Shown here piece after piece: positions 45,001 to 53,453 of a stretch of 64,000 nucleotides of DNA. Every line of letters starts with the position of its first letter. Position 1 is the stretch's first letter. The stretch is from Bacteroidota bacterium (GTDB lineage Bacteria > Bacteroidota > Bacteroidia > Cytophagales > Cyclobacteriaceae): contig JAFDYV010000007.1 of assembly GCA_018267275.1 (NCBI GenBank), positions 124,001 to 188,000 on the forward strand. Direction: 5' to 3'. Made by a program: the position numbers and the translations under genes. The notes below the pieces were generated by a model. That model had not been told where the DNA came from, made no database searches, and worked only from the letters and a program-made list of their open reading frames with translations.

Positions 45001-48000
45001 ACCTGGTGCCCCGTCAACCGTTCCTGTATTGCCACCTAAAGCCCAGCCGCTGCCACCACTCCATGTGGGAGGAAGGCCCGGTCCCGCTGAAGTAAGTACT
45101 TGACCAGCTGTGCCGGGTAAGTTGTTGGGCATCAAAGCGCCAGAGAATTTTATGTTACCGGTTACATCAAGTTTTTCGGTAGGCACCGGAGAGAAAATAC
45201 CAACCCCTGTGGGTGAAGCGTATACCATGCCTGTGAATACGTTAGCAGCCGATTTACTTCCAATGCGGAAATAACCTCCATTGCCATAACCCACATAATA
45301 AGAATCTGTCGTTCCACTGTTTTCGAACATCAAACCCGAGCCAAAAAAGCCGGAACCCGCATCGGTCAATACATCATTTACCTGTGCCGATTGTTTAATG
45401 TGGAATTTGGAAAGGGGTGTTGTAACACCAAAGCCCAAGTTGCCGGTGGCGTCCAATCGCATGCGTTCCGTGCCACCCACACCGGTAGCAAATCGTAACG
45501 GTTGGGCATCGGTTGTTCCAATAAAGTTGGTGGCGGGGTTAGTGCCCGCATTGCCGGTTAAGCCCCAGCCGCTTCCGGCTGCCCAAGTCAATGTACCGGT
45601 TCCATCATTGGTCAATACACCAGCGGCATTAGCTGCCGGGAACGAGGTGGTCACATTTCTAATCTTTGTGATGTTACCCGTAGCGTCAACAGCAAATGCG
45701 CCTGCAGTGCCTGTGGTAAGTGTGCCGGTGGTCACCACATTTTGTGCACCAAAGTTGGGGGCGATTTTCGAACCCGCGATGGCGGCACCTGCCGCTACTT
45801 TTACATCTGTAATTGCGCTGTTGGCTATCGTGATCGAGCCAGTTCCTGTTATGGTTGCATCACCACCCATGCTTTGCCAAGTAGGGGTGGTACCCGTCAC
45901 TAGCAACATTTGCCCTGCAGTGCCATTGCCAATGGTGCCCATTGTGGTAGCACCTGACGCATATAATAATCCTCCTGTTCCGAAGGTGGTAATTCCTGTT
46001 CCGCCATTACCAACCGGTAAAGTGCCGGTTACATCAGCGGTAGCAAGACTCACTGCCGAGTAAGAAGGAACTGCTCCACCTTTCAAAAAACCTGTGCCGG
46101 CAGCGAGGCGCGTTGGGGTTGAGCCAACACCGTAAATAATGTCTCCGTTGGTGGTCAAGGGGTTTGTCATAAACGAAGTTTGAGGTGCCCAGGCAATCGC
46201 GCCAGAACCATTAGAGGTCAACACTTGATTGTTGCCGGGGGCAGCCAAGCGTGTAGCCGCACCAGCGGCACCGCCTATGATCAGGTCGTTCGGTGTGGTC
46301 ATTGGGTTGGTGAGCCCAGTAGGCAAATTGATAAGTTGCGAGCCGTCTACCGCGGGCAGGCGAGAGGATCCGTCTAGTTGTACAATTTGACTTGGCCCAG
46401 TACCAACGTTCACATCAATCGTGCCGCTGGTAGTGATAGGAGCACCCGATACCAGACCAACCCCCCGGGTAATAGTTGTCACGGTTCCAGTGCCACCAAC
46501 GGTCGTCCACGTTGGTGGTGCTCCTGGGCCAGCAGATGTAAGTACTTGGCCAACCGTTCCAGGGGAGTTGTTCGGAAGGAGAGCTTTGAAAAATTTCACG
46601 TCTCCATTGCTGGTGAGAGCGAGAGTTCCCGTTCCATTTATTACTTTCCAATCCCCTGTAACTCCATCCAGAGTTGTCCAGGCATTGCTAACACCTCCAC
46701 TTGAGTAACCATAGTAAGGACTTCCACCCGTATCAGTATTCACTTTCATTCCGCCATATGTTCCGCCACCACCAAAACCAACAGCGTCAATTTCAAATCT
46801 TGAGTTTGCGGCTCCGCTTACAATTGGCACGGTCCGTCCTATACCCGTGTAGTTTATGCCGTTATCATAAATGCTACTGCTAGCAAATGGCGGGGACGCC
46901 CCGATACCTGTGCTCCTTGGGACATAGTTTGCTGATGCGCCATTTATAGTTATCCATGACAAAGTTCCTGTTCCAGATGCTGCCAACACCTGGCCGTTCA
47001 AACCTTCGCCTAGTCTTGTTGGAGTCCCTCCCGCACCTCCATAAATCAAATCACCTGCTGAGGTCATCGGGTTTGTCAACCCTGATGCATTTTGCCAACT
47101 GGGTACACCTGCATTTACCGTCAGCACTTGGCCATTCGCACCGGTGGCAATGGCCGTGAAGGCGCTTGTTCCGTTGCCTACCACCAGGCCCGATAGTGAC
47201 GTGGCGCCCGTTCCGCCTAAGTTCACGGGCAACGAAGCCACACCTGTAATTGTTGAGCCATTGCCCGTGAGCACCCCGTTCTGTGCAGTGACGTCTGATC
47301 CTCCAGCTACGGTTGCCCACGATAAATTTCCGGCTCCGTCATTGCGCAAGTAGGTATTCGCGGCACCTTGTGCAGCGGGGAAAGAAGTTGCAATATTATT
47401 GATTCGCGTAAAGTTGCCGCTATTCGAAATTTGAAGGCCGTTTGACAATCCAACATTCAGACCGCCACCAATTGAAGCAGAGCCTGTGGTGGTGGTAATA
47501 TTTTGTGCCCCGAATGCAGGGTTAATTTTTGTTCCGGCAATTGCAGCACTTGCCGAGATGTCTGCATCCACCAACGGATTAAGTGTGAGTGCGGGGGTAG
47601 TGGTGCCGTTGGCCACGTTGATTGGTGCTGTGGCGGTTACATTCGTCACCGTTCCACCGCCAGTTAAGTTCGCTGGCGTCCAAACACCAGAAACATATTG
47701 TAGCACTTGTCCGGCTGATGGAGTCGTAGCTGATACACTTTGTCCTTGCAGACGTATCACCGATGCTGCGGCTGCTGTGCCGCTCAGGTCGCCACCCAAT
47801 GTGGGATTGGGGGCAGCAGCCCAGGAAAGCGTGCCGGTGCCATTGTTGGTCAAAACACCAGCCGCATTGGCCGGCCATGTAGATGTACCTATGGTGAGGC
47901 CACCGGTTGAGACAGTGCCAGTGGTTGAAATATTTTGCGCCCCGAAATTTGGGTTGATCTTCGATCCGGCAATGCCTGCAGTATTTGAAATATCTGAGTT

Positions 48001-48585
48001 GGTGATGGGGTTGGCAGTAATAGTGGTAGTGGGTCCAGTTGGGTTTGTAACTGATAGGTATGTCCCCGAAGCGCTAAGCGTGCTAATGCCGCCCCCGGCA
48101 GCCAAGGGTTGGAAGCCAAAGGTTGAAGTAGCGGGATCATAGACTAACGCCTGCGTTGTTGATGGCAAAGTAAACTGCGCTTGAACCCAATTGGTGCCGT
48201 TCCAATACAAAAACCCACGAGCCGAATTCGAGAATCCGGTGGCCAGGTTAACGGAGGAAGCACCTACCCCTAACGTGATGGTATTCCCGCTGATTTGGAT
48301 CAGATTGGAACCCCCTCCGCTACCCACTGTAACCCACGAAGTGCCATTGTGATAATGCATGGTGTTGGTGGTAGAGTTGAACACCACCATCCCTTGCTTG
48401 CCAAACGCGCCCAATGTTGTCACGATTGGTACAATAAGCCCTTGGCTACCATTACCCTGCAAGAGCAAAACTGCGGAGGCGTCAGGTGAAGGTGGTGTTA
48501 ATGGGTTGGTGCCAATGGCCACTTGGCCTGTAGCGAGGATAAATGAAGAAAATGTGAAGATTACTGCAAGCCAACTAGCTCTCAT
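42082..48585 (-). CDS. Giant low-complexity secreted repeat protein (2167 residues)
   Basis: The single open frame encodes a signal peptide (MRASWLAVIFTFSSFILATG) and a very Gly/Thr/Asn-rich body. Parts resemble trimeric autotransporter or phage-tail-like repeats: units of the form 'NTTGxxNTA(I/V)GxxAL' at residues about 1265-1420 and 1520-1690, and 'GGGTGxTxLSG' blocks earlier. The last ~140 residues (FKIDHPQDPENKYLYHSFVE, YQLTVIGAFAQAIIASEV, VSWQVTGIRKDPYAEQNR) form a domain common at the C-terminus of such Bacteroidota proteins. I see no clear T9SS domain. Several long plus-strand open frames within it are shadows. The function is probably at the cell surface but unproven. It is divergent from rpsL. 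Confidence 0.85.
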   Translation of the reverse strand: MRASWLAVIFTFSSFILATGQVAIGTNPLTPPSPDASAVLLLQGNGSQGLIVPIVTTLGAFGKQGMVVFNSTTNTMHYHNGTSWVTVGSGGGSNLIQISGNTITLGVGASSVNLATGFSNSARGFLYWNGTNWVQAQFTLPSTTQALVYDPATSTFGFQPLAAGGGISTLSASGTYLSVTNPTGPTTTITANPITNSDISNTAGIAGSKINPNFGAQNISTTGTVSTGGLTIGTSTWPANAAGVLTNNGTGTLSWAAAPNPTLGGDLSGTAAAASVIRLQGQSVSATTPSAGQVLQYVSGVWTPANLTGGGTVTNVTATAPINVANGTTTPALTLNPLVDADISASAAIAGTKINPAFGAQNITTTTGSASIGGGLNVGLSNGLQISNSGNFTRINNIATSFPAAQGAANTYLRNDGAGNLSWATVAGGSDVTAQNGVLTGNGSTITGVASLPVNLGGTGATSLSGLVVGNGTSAFTAIATGANGQVLTVNAGVPSWQNASGLTNPMTSAGDLIYGGAGGTPTRLGEGLNGQVLAASGTGTLSWITINGASANYVPRSTGIGASPPFASSSIYDNGINYTGIGRTVPIVSGAANSRFEIDAVGFGGGGTYGGMKVNTDTGGSPYYGYSSGGVSNAWTTLDGVTGDWKVINGTGTLALTSNGDVKFFKALLPNNSPGTVGQVLTSAGPGAPPTWTTVGGTGTVTTITRGVGLVSGAPITTSGTIDVNVGTGPSQIVQLDGSSRLPAVDGSQLINLPTGLTNPMTTPNDLIIGGAAGAATRLAAPGNNQVLTSNGSGAIAWAPQTSFMTNPLTTNGDIIYGVGSTPTRLAAGTGFLKGGAVPSYSAVSLATADVTGTLPVGNGGTGITTFGTGGLLYASGATTMGTIGNGTAGQMLLVTGTTPTWQSMGGDATITGTGSITIANSAITDVKVAAGAAIAGSKIAPNFGAQNVVTTGTLTTGTAGAFAVDATGNITKIRNVTTSFPAANAAGVLTNDGTGTLTWAAGSGWGLTGNAGTNPATNFIGTTDAQPLRFATGVGGTERMRLDATGNLGFGVTTPLSKFHIKQSAQVNDVLTDAGSGFFGSGLMFENSGTTDSYYVGYGNGGYFRIGSKSAANVFTGMVYASPTGVGIFSPVPTEKLDVTGNIKFSGALMPNNLPGTAGQVLTSAGPGLPPTWSGGSGWALGGNTGTVDGAPGTGTNYIGTRDNIALNFMVNNIRTGRLDGFNVFFGQTAGALNTGANNSAIGLNSMAANTSGAANSALGSFSLNSNTTGTDNTAVGGSALRANTTGSFNSAVGSGALFSSTIGTQNAANGINSLYSNVSGNNNTAIGYRSMFTNTTGSNNTAVGFQADVSSVALTNATAIGANASVTTSNTIQLGDAAVTTVNVGTGTTAKLVAGQLQITGGTLGAGRVLTSDASGNATWQPASGGSGWTLGGNTGTVDGVPLTGTNYIGTRDAVPLNLMVNSFRAGQIHHSNANTFFGFRSGESTSAAVNANTGIGANALLANTTGQGNTAIGKDALQANTTGNFNMAVGTALTGNSAGNFNVAMGYQALNVTTASDNSAFGSRALINTTAGNNTAIGSNAGTINTTGTNNTYVGVGADANAGATGLTNSTAIGAFATVATSNTIQLGNGSVTTVNVGTGTTAKLVAGQLQITGGTLGAGRVLTSDASGNATWQPAGGGGLISSSGSNTLTAGNSISTAGIDNAIFGNSAGAANTGNYNVIIGQNAALSKTGGDLNTIIGWYAGNAANTAAGNTLIGAQAGESTTGSVNTFIGEKAGQANTTGNQSVYIGNRAGDTNTTGDGHVVIGNNADVGSVSLSNAAAIGFRAQVNQSNSLVLGSINGLNGATASTNVGIGTNAPAQRLHVSDPGANQVYMRITNSSATSGLNIGLGGAGVQEAFIANNQNAAMYFQTNATNRMTITAGGNIGIGTISPNAALQFANVLGNRRLVLWESANNDHEYYGFGVNGGEFRYQIPNNAGAQHRFYAGTSTTTSLLQMSIGANGNVAIAGSLSKGSGTFKIDHPQDPENKYLYHSFVESPDMMNVYNGNITTDVDGNATVELPAYFESLNKDFRYQLTVIGAFAQAIIASEVKDNKFVIKTDKANVKVSWQVTGIRKDPYAEQNRVVPEVEKPAKEKGKYLHPEAYGLPLDRSVNHVSDKKENN

Positions 48586-48716
48586 AGATAAACAGGATTA
48601 GGTTCAACCGATAAATATATGCGAAATTGTTACAAAAGGGAACAAGTTTTTTGACCGCAAGGTTTTTGGGTACTTTCTTTCTTAGTAGCGCGCAACAAAA
48701 TTGATTTCATTCACCT

Positions 48717-48747
48717 TTTGCAGGTTTCCGCATTTATAATACCTTTG
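48717..48747 (+). promoter_or_regulatory. Promoter of the rpsL-rpsG-fusA-rpsJ operon
   Basis: TTTG at 48717-48720, then exactly 19 bases, then TACCTTTG at 48740-48747. Both elements match the Bacteroidetes consensus TTTG-N19-TAnnTTTG. The rpsL ATG is 38 bases after the -7 box. Confidence 0.85.
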
Positions 48748-48785
48748 CAGTCCTTATTTTTAAAGGGTTAAAAAAGAAAACGTAA

Positions 48786-49208
48786 ATGCCTACCATTCAG
48801 CAACTTGTGAGAAAAGGCAGAGAAAAATTGACATTTAAGTCAAAGTCTCCAGCCTTAGATTCGTCCCCGCAGCGTAGGGGCGTATGTACTCGTGTGTACA
48901 CCACAACTCCTAAAAAACCTAATTCTGCGATGCGTAAAGTAGCCCGTGTGCGCTTAACCAACCAGAAAGAGGTAAACGCCTATATCATGGGCGAGGGGCA
49001 TAATTTGCAAGAACACTCGATTGTGTTGGTGCGTGGTGGTCGTGTAAAAGACCTTCCGGGTGTACGCTACCACATCATCCGTGGAGCGCTTGATACGGCA
49101 GGTGTTAACGGCCGCAAGCAAAGCCGCTCTAAATATGGCGCTAAGCGTCCTAAGGCAGGTGCAGCCGCTCCGGCAGCAAAAGGAGCTCCTGCAAAAGGCA
49201 AGAAATAA
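48786..49208 (+). CDS. rpsL: 30S ribosomal protein S12
   Basis: The 140-residue protein is S12 with the decoding-site segment [20 protein letters not shown] (Lys43, Lys44) and [20 protein letters not shown]. Both streptomycin-associated lysine regions are the sensitive type. A short Ala/Pro/Lys-rich C-terminal tail ([12 protein letters not shown]) is typical of Bacteroidota. It is the first gene of the str operon, starting on an ATG behind a strong promoter. Confidence 0.98.
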   Translation: MPTIQQLVRKGREKLTFKSKSPALDSSPQRRGVCTRVYTTTPKKPNSAMRKVARVRLTNQKEVNAYIMGEGHNLQEHSIVLVRGGRVKDLPGVRYHIIRGALDTAGVNGRKQSRSKYGAKRPKAGAAAPAAKGAPAKGKK

Positions 49209-49237
49209 TTGAATAAAGAAGAAAAAGATAGCAACTC

Positions 49238-49708
49238 ATGAGAAAGGCAAAACCCAAGAAAAGATACCTTCTTCCTGATCCTAAGTTTCAAGATACGCTT
49301 GTAACCAAGTTCGTGAACTATATGATGCACGATGGTAAGAAGAGCGTTGCGTATGGCATTTTCTATGACGCCATTGAGCAAGTTGAAAAGAAGGCAGGTG
49401 GCGAAAACGGTTTGGAAGTGTGGAAACGCGCCATGAACAATGTAATGCCTGCTGTAGAGGTAAAAAGCCGCAGGGTGGGTGGCGCAACTTTTCAAGTGCC
49501 TGTAGAAATTCGTCCAGAGCGCAAAATCAACTTGAGCATCAAATGGTTGATTGAGTACGCACGCGCGCGAGGCGAAAAAACGATGAAAGATAAATTGGCC
49601 AGCGAGATTTTGGCCGCCTCTAAGGGCGAAGGTGCTGCTATCAAAAAGAAAGACGATACCCACCGCATGGCTGAAGCCAACAAGGCATTCTCTCATTTCA
49701 GATTCTAA
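49238..49708 (+). CDS. rpsG: 30S ribosomal protein S7
   Basis: The 156-residue protein is S7, the primary 16S rRNA-binding protein of the small-subunit head. It has [20 protein letters not shown] and [20 protein letters not shown]. It follows rpsL by 29 bp in the same operon. A 51-bp A/T-rich spacer of AATC words precedes fusA. Confidence 0.98.
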   Translation: MRKAKPKKRYLLPDPKFQDTLVTKFVNYMMHDGKKSVAYGIFYDAIEQVEKKAGGENGLEVWKRAMNNVMPAVEVKSRRVGGATFQVPVEIRPERKINLSIKWLIEYARARGEKTMKDKLASEILAASKGEGAAIKKKDDTHRMAEANKAFSHFRF

Positions 49709-49759
49709 AATCCCAACCCAAAGAATAAAAAGTCAAAAATCTAAAATCATTAATCAGAG

Positions 49760-51877
49760 ATGGCAAGGGATTTAAAATTTACAAGAAACATCGGTATTGC
49801 TGCGCACATTGATGCTGGTAAGACAACTACCACCGAGCGCATTCTTTATTATGCCGGTGTAAACCATAAAATTGGTGAGGTGCACGAAGGTGCAGCCACC
49901 ATGGACTGGATGGCTCAAGAGCAAGAGCGCGGTATCACCATTACCTCTGCTGCTACTACAGTTCATTGGAAGTATAGAAATAATGATTATCACGTAAACA
50001 TCATTGATACGCCAGGGCACGTTGACTTTACTGTTGAGGTAAATCGTTCGTTGCGCGTATTAGATGGTTTGGTGTTTTTGTTCAGTTCTGTTGATGGCGT
50101 GGAGCCTCAATCAGAAACCAACTGGCGTTTGGCAGATAATTACAAAGTTGCCCGTATCGGTTTCGTGAATAAGATGGACCGTTCTGGTGCCGACTTCCTG
50201 GGCGTTTGTAACCAAGTAAAAGAAAAATTAGGCAGTAAGGCGGTTGCATTGCAATTGCCCATTGGTGCTGAAGATAACTTTAAAGGTGTGGTTGACTTGA
50301 TCAACAACCGAGGCATTATTTGGAATGAGCACGATAAGGGTATGACTTATCAAGTAGTGCCAATTCCGGAAGATATGAAGGCGGAAGCGCACGAGTATCG
50401 TGAGAAGTTGTTGGAGGCAGTTGCGGAATATGACGAGACTTTGATTGAAAAGTTTTTCGAAGACCCTAATTCCATTACGGAAGCAGAGATACTAACTGCG
50501 TTGCGTAAGGCGGTAATTGATATGAAGATTGTACCAATGGTGTGCGGCTCTTCATTCAAGAACAAAGGTGTACAAACCATGCTCGACTATGTAATGGAAT
50601 TGTTGCCTTCACCGTTGGATAAAGACGTGATTGTGGGTACCAACCCTGACGATGGTAGCGAAGTAGAGATTCGCCCGAGCGAGTCAGAGCCATTTGTTGG
50701 TTTAGCATTCAAGATTGCCACTGACCCATTTGTAGGTCGTTTGTGTTTCGTTCGCGCTTACTCTGGCGTGTTGGAGTCAGGCTCTTACATTAAGAACACC
50801 CGCTCCGATGCGAAGGAACGTATCTCACGCGTATTCCAAATGCATGCCAACAAGCAGAACCAAATCGAACGCTTGCAGGCGGGTGATATTGGTGCGGTTG
50901 TAGGTTTCAAAGACATTAAGACAGGTGACACCTTGTGCGATGAAAAACGCCCAGTAGTGTTGGAGTCTATGATTTTCCCTGAGCCGGTAATTGGTTATGC
51001 CATCGAGCCTAAGAAGCAGGCAGATGCTGATAAGTTGGGCATGGCCATTGCTAAATTGGTGGAAGAAGATCCTACGTTGCGCGTGAACACTGACCAGGAA
51101 ACAGGTCAAACTATTTTGCGCGGAATGGGCGAATTGCACCTGGAAATCATCATCGATCGTTTGAAGCGTGAGTTCAAGGTTGAGATCAACCAAGGAGCTC
51201 CTCAAGTTGCTTACAAAGAGGCGTTGACCAAGAGCGTTGAGCACAAGGAAGTATATAAGAAGCAGACTGGTGGTCGTGGTAAGTTTGCCGATATCGTATT
51301 TGAAATCGGGCCACGCGAGTTGGGTCCTGAAGATAAGCCGGGATTGGAGTTTGTTAACGACATCGTGGGTGGTGTAATCCCTCGCGAATTTATACCTGCG
51401 GTGCAGAAAGGATTTGAATCAGCAATGGTAAACGGTCCTTTGGCTGGTTACCCTATCGATTCTATGACGGTACGTCTGTTCCACGGTTCGTATCACGATG
51501 TGGACTCTGACTCGTTGTCTTTTGAATTGGCGGCACGTATCGGTTTCAAAGAAGCAGCCAGCAAGTGTGCTCCACAGCTGTTAGAGCCTATCATGGGTGT
51601 TGAGGTAATTTCACCTGATGAATACACAGGCGCGGTAACAGGCGATTTGAACCGCAGAAGAGGAATTATGAAGGGTATGGACACGCGCGGTGGTGCACAA
51701 GTGATTAAGGCTGACGTACCGTTGAAGGAATTGTTCGGTTATATCACGGACTTGCGTACGTTAACTTCCGGTCGTGCATCTGCGAACTTAACATTCTCGC
51801 ATTATGCCCCAGTGCCGAAAAACCTTGCAGACAAAGTAATTGAAGAAGTAAAAGGAGCATTAGCTACCGCCAAATAA
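49760..51877 (+). CDS. fusA: Elongation factor G
   Basis: The 705-residue protein is EF-G. The GTPase domain has [19 protein letters not shown], the switch region [40 protein letters not shown] and NKMD (G4). Later domains include [20 protein letters not shown] and [20 protein letters not shown]. It promotes ribosomal translocation. No tuf gene follows; the next gene, rpsJ, is 22 bp downstream. Confidence 0.98.
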   Translation: MARDLKFTRNIGIAAHIDAGKTTTTERILYYAGVNHKIGEVHEGAATMDWMAQEQERGITITSAATTVHWKYRNNDYHVNIIDTPGHVDFTVEVNRSLRVLDGLVFLFSSVDGVEPQSETNWRLADNYKVARIGFVNKMDRSGADFLGVCNQVKEKLGSKAVALQLPIGAEDNFKGVVDLINNRGIIWNEHDKGMTYQVVPIPEDMKAEAHEYREKLLEAVAEYDETLIEKFFEDPNSITEAEILTALRKAVIDMKIVPMVCGSSFKNKGVQTMLDYVMELLPSPLDKDVIVGTNPDDGSEVEIRPSESEPFVGLAFKIATDPFVGRLCFVRAYSGVLESGSYIKNTRSDAKERISRVFQMHANKQNQIERLQAGDIGAVVGFKDIKTGDTLCDEKRPVVLESMIFPEPVIGYAIEPKKQADADKLGMAIAKLVEEDPTLRVNTDQETGQTILRGMGELHLEIIIDRLKREFKVEINQGAPQVAYKEALTKSVEHKEVYKKQTGGRGKFADIVFEIGPRELGPEDKPGLEFVNDIVGGVIPREFIPAVQKGFESAMVNGPLAGYPIDSMTVRLFHGSYHDVDSDSLSFELAARIGFKEAASKCAPQLLEPIMGVEVISPDEYTGAVTGDLNRRRGIMKGMDTRGGAQVIKADVPLKELFGYITDLRTLTSGRASANLTFSHYAPVPKNLADKVIEEVKGALATAK

Positions 51878-51899
51878 ACAATCTAAAAGACGTTTAGAT

Positions 51900-52202
51900 A
51901 TGAGCCAAAAAATCAGAATCAAATTGAAGTCGTACGACCATAACTTGGTTGACAAGTCTTCTGAAAAAATTGTGCGTGCCGTAAAGGCAACTGGCGCAGT
52001 AGTAAGTGGCCCCATTCCTTTGCCTACAGAAAAGGAAAAATTTACTGTGTTGCGTTCGCCACACGTTAACAAAAAGGCTCGCGAGCAGTTTCAATTGTGT
52101 ACTTACAAGCGCGTGGTTGATATCTACTCTAGCAGTACAAAAACAATTGATGCGTTAATGAAGTTGGAGTTGCCTTCAGGGGTTGACGTTATCATCAAGT
52201 AA
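51900..52202 (+). CDS. rpsJ: 30S ribosomal protein S10
   Basis: The 100-residue protein is S10: [20 protein letters not shown], the loop with [20 protein letters not shown] and [20 protein letters not shown]. In many Bacteroidota rplC and the rest of the S10 run follow here. In this window a strong terminator comes 25 bp after its stop, and the next gene is unrelated, so the ribosomal run is broken at rpsJ. Confidence 0.98.
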   Translation: MSQKIRIKLKSYDHNLVDKSSEKIVRAVKATGAVVSGPIPLPTEKEKFTVLRSPHVNKKAREQFQLCTYKRVVDIYSSSTKTIDALMKLELPSGVDVIIK

Positions 52203-52226
52203 TATTGATTAATCTGTAATCGAAAA

Positions 52227-52259
52227 CATCCTGACCTCTTCGGTCGGGATGTTTTTTTT
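52227..52259 (+). terminator. Rho-independent terminator of the str operon
   Basis: CATCCTGACC pairs with GGTCGGGATG (one G-T pair) around a TCTTC loop, directly followed by eight T. Confidence 0.9.
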
Positions 52260-52303
52260 GTGGTATAAAATCTAAGTAGTTTACCCGTAATTTTTATTCT
52301 ATC

Positions 52304-52804
52304 GTGGCCTTACTCGAGAAATATTTAGTTGTAAAAAAATCATCCTTGCCCGGTGCCGGAAAGGGACTCTTTACGAAAGTGGCGATCAAGAAGGACACCC
52401 GGATCGTTGAATACAAAGGACAGATAGTTACATGGAAAGAAGTGGAGAAAATGGCCGATGATCGCAACGGTTACGTTTTTTACTTCACCAGTAAGTATTG
52501 TATCGATGCTTGGAAAACCAAAAAATCGGTAGCACACTTTGCCAACGATGCCATGGGTATTGTGCGCGTGCCGGGTGTCCGTAACAATTCAGATTATGTG
52601 ACCGAGAAAAAGCGTTGCTATATTGAAGCCAGTCGCGACATCCCAAAGGGTTCAGAAATCTTAGTTGGCTATGGGGCCGACTACTGGAAAGTAATTCGAT
52701 ACAACATTCGATTGGCGCAAAAGAATCAATTGAAGGAAGGGAAAAAACCCAAAACAGAGCTCCCGCATCAACATGCGGCTAAACGTGTTAAGTCAAAGTT
52801 GTAA
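52304..52804 (+). CDS. SET-domain protein
   Basis: The 166-residue protein has a SET domain: GAGKGLFTKVAIKKDTRIVE YKGQ (start), the middle HFANDAMGIVRVPGVRNNSD, and SEILVGYGADYW near the end. Eukaryotic SET enzymes methylate lysine; bacterial ones act on proteins in few studied cases, and here the usual NHxxxPN and YxYG motifs are altered to FANDA and GYGADYW. A basic Lys-rich tail (KEGKKPKTELPHQHAAKRVK) follows. It starts on a GTG at 52304, 44 bp after the terminator, so it has its own promoter, which I could not identify. Confidence 0.83.
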   Translation: MALLEKYLVVKKSSLPGAGKGLFTKVAIKKDTRIVEYKGQIVTWKEVEKMADDRNGYVFYFTSKYCIDAWKTKKSVAHFANDAMGIVRVPGVRNNSDYVTEKKRCYIEASRDIPKGSEILVGYGADYWKVIRYNIRLAQKNQLKEGKKPKTELPHQHAAKRVKSKL

Positions 52805-52897
52805 CTAACGCTATTTTCTAAGCCCTGTAAGTTTTTGTTATTGCGGGTGCCTGCCTGTGTTGGTGGCGTTATATTTTTGTAACAAAATAATTCTATA

Positions 52898-53443
52898 ATG
52901 GACCATTCAACAGATAACGTAACCTTGGCTGCTGCCTTCGTTAACGATGTACTCGACATCTACAAGCAAAAAAGTGCTACCGACTATGAGATTCTAAAAA
53001 AGATGACCGTAGGCCTCGATTTGTCGAACCCCATGAACATGGTGCCAATGGAGGTTTACAACTCGATGTGTAACTGGATTGAATCGCAAGTGGGCCAAGC
53101 AAACGCCAAGTTGGTGGGCCGCCAAATCGGTCGCACTGCCTATGAAGCAATGAAGTCTTTTAAAATGATCAGTGACAAGTCAACTCCGCTGGAAGTGATG
53201 AACGCCCTGGTAACGGTGGCCAGTACCATGATCAAAGACCCTAAAGGTAGAGGTTGGGTGATTCTTGAGTCCCACCCGAAGACGATTGTCATGCGCAGAA
53301 CGCAGACTTTCAACGGAACGCTTCAATTTGGCTTATTGGACGAAATCATCCGCAAGACCGGAGTGCTTTCACCTAAAATTGAATATTTGCGGAGCGTGGC
53401 GAATGGCGATGAGTTTGATGATTATAAAATTACCTGGCTTTAA
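52898..53443 (+). CDS. Conserved hypothetical protein
   Basis: The 181-residue protein is not recognised. It is predicted soluble and helical-rich, with no signal peptide or membrane segment. Motifs of note are NPMNMVPMEVYNSMCNWIES and RGWVILESHPKTIVMRRTQT. The overall shape faintly recalls haem-NO-binding-like or V4R-like helical proteins, but I cannot support that. A TATTTTTG -7-like box lies 19 bp before the ATG. It converges with aroA with 10 bp between the stops. Confidence 0.72.
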   Translation: MDHSTDNVTLAAAFVNDVLDIYKQKSATDYEILKKMTVGLDLSNPMNMVPMEVYNSMCNWIESQVGQANAKLVGRQIGRTAYEAMKSFKMISDKSTPLEVMNALVTVASTMIKDPKGRGWVILESHPKTIVMRRTQTFNGTLQFGLLDEIIRKTGVLSPKIEYLRSVANGDEFDDYKITWL

Positions 53444-53453
53444 ATTCTACCTG

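Noticed and set aside
45398..46063. 221-codon open frame on the plus strand inside the giant-protein gene
   Set aside because: It is a shadow of the repetitive Gly/Thr/Asn codons of the minus-strand gene; it has no start context, is Pro/Val-rich without domains, and similar shadows occur all along the gene (for example 47486-48142).
42082..48585. CRISPR-like regular repeats
   Set aside because: The repeats are in frame, encode a continuous protein, vary at third codon positions and lack uniform spacers; no cas genes are near.
49067..49696. 209-codon minus-strand frame across rpsL and rpsG
   Set aside because: It lies wholly over two certain ribosomal protein genes and has no family features.
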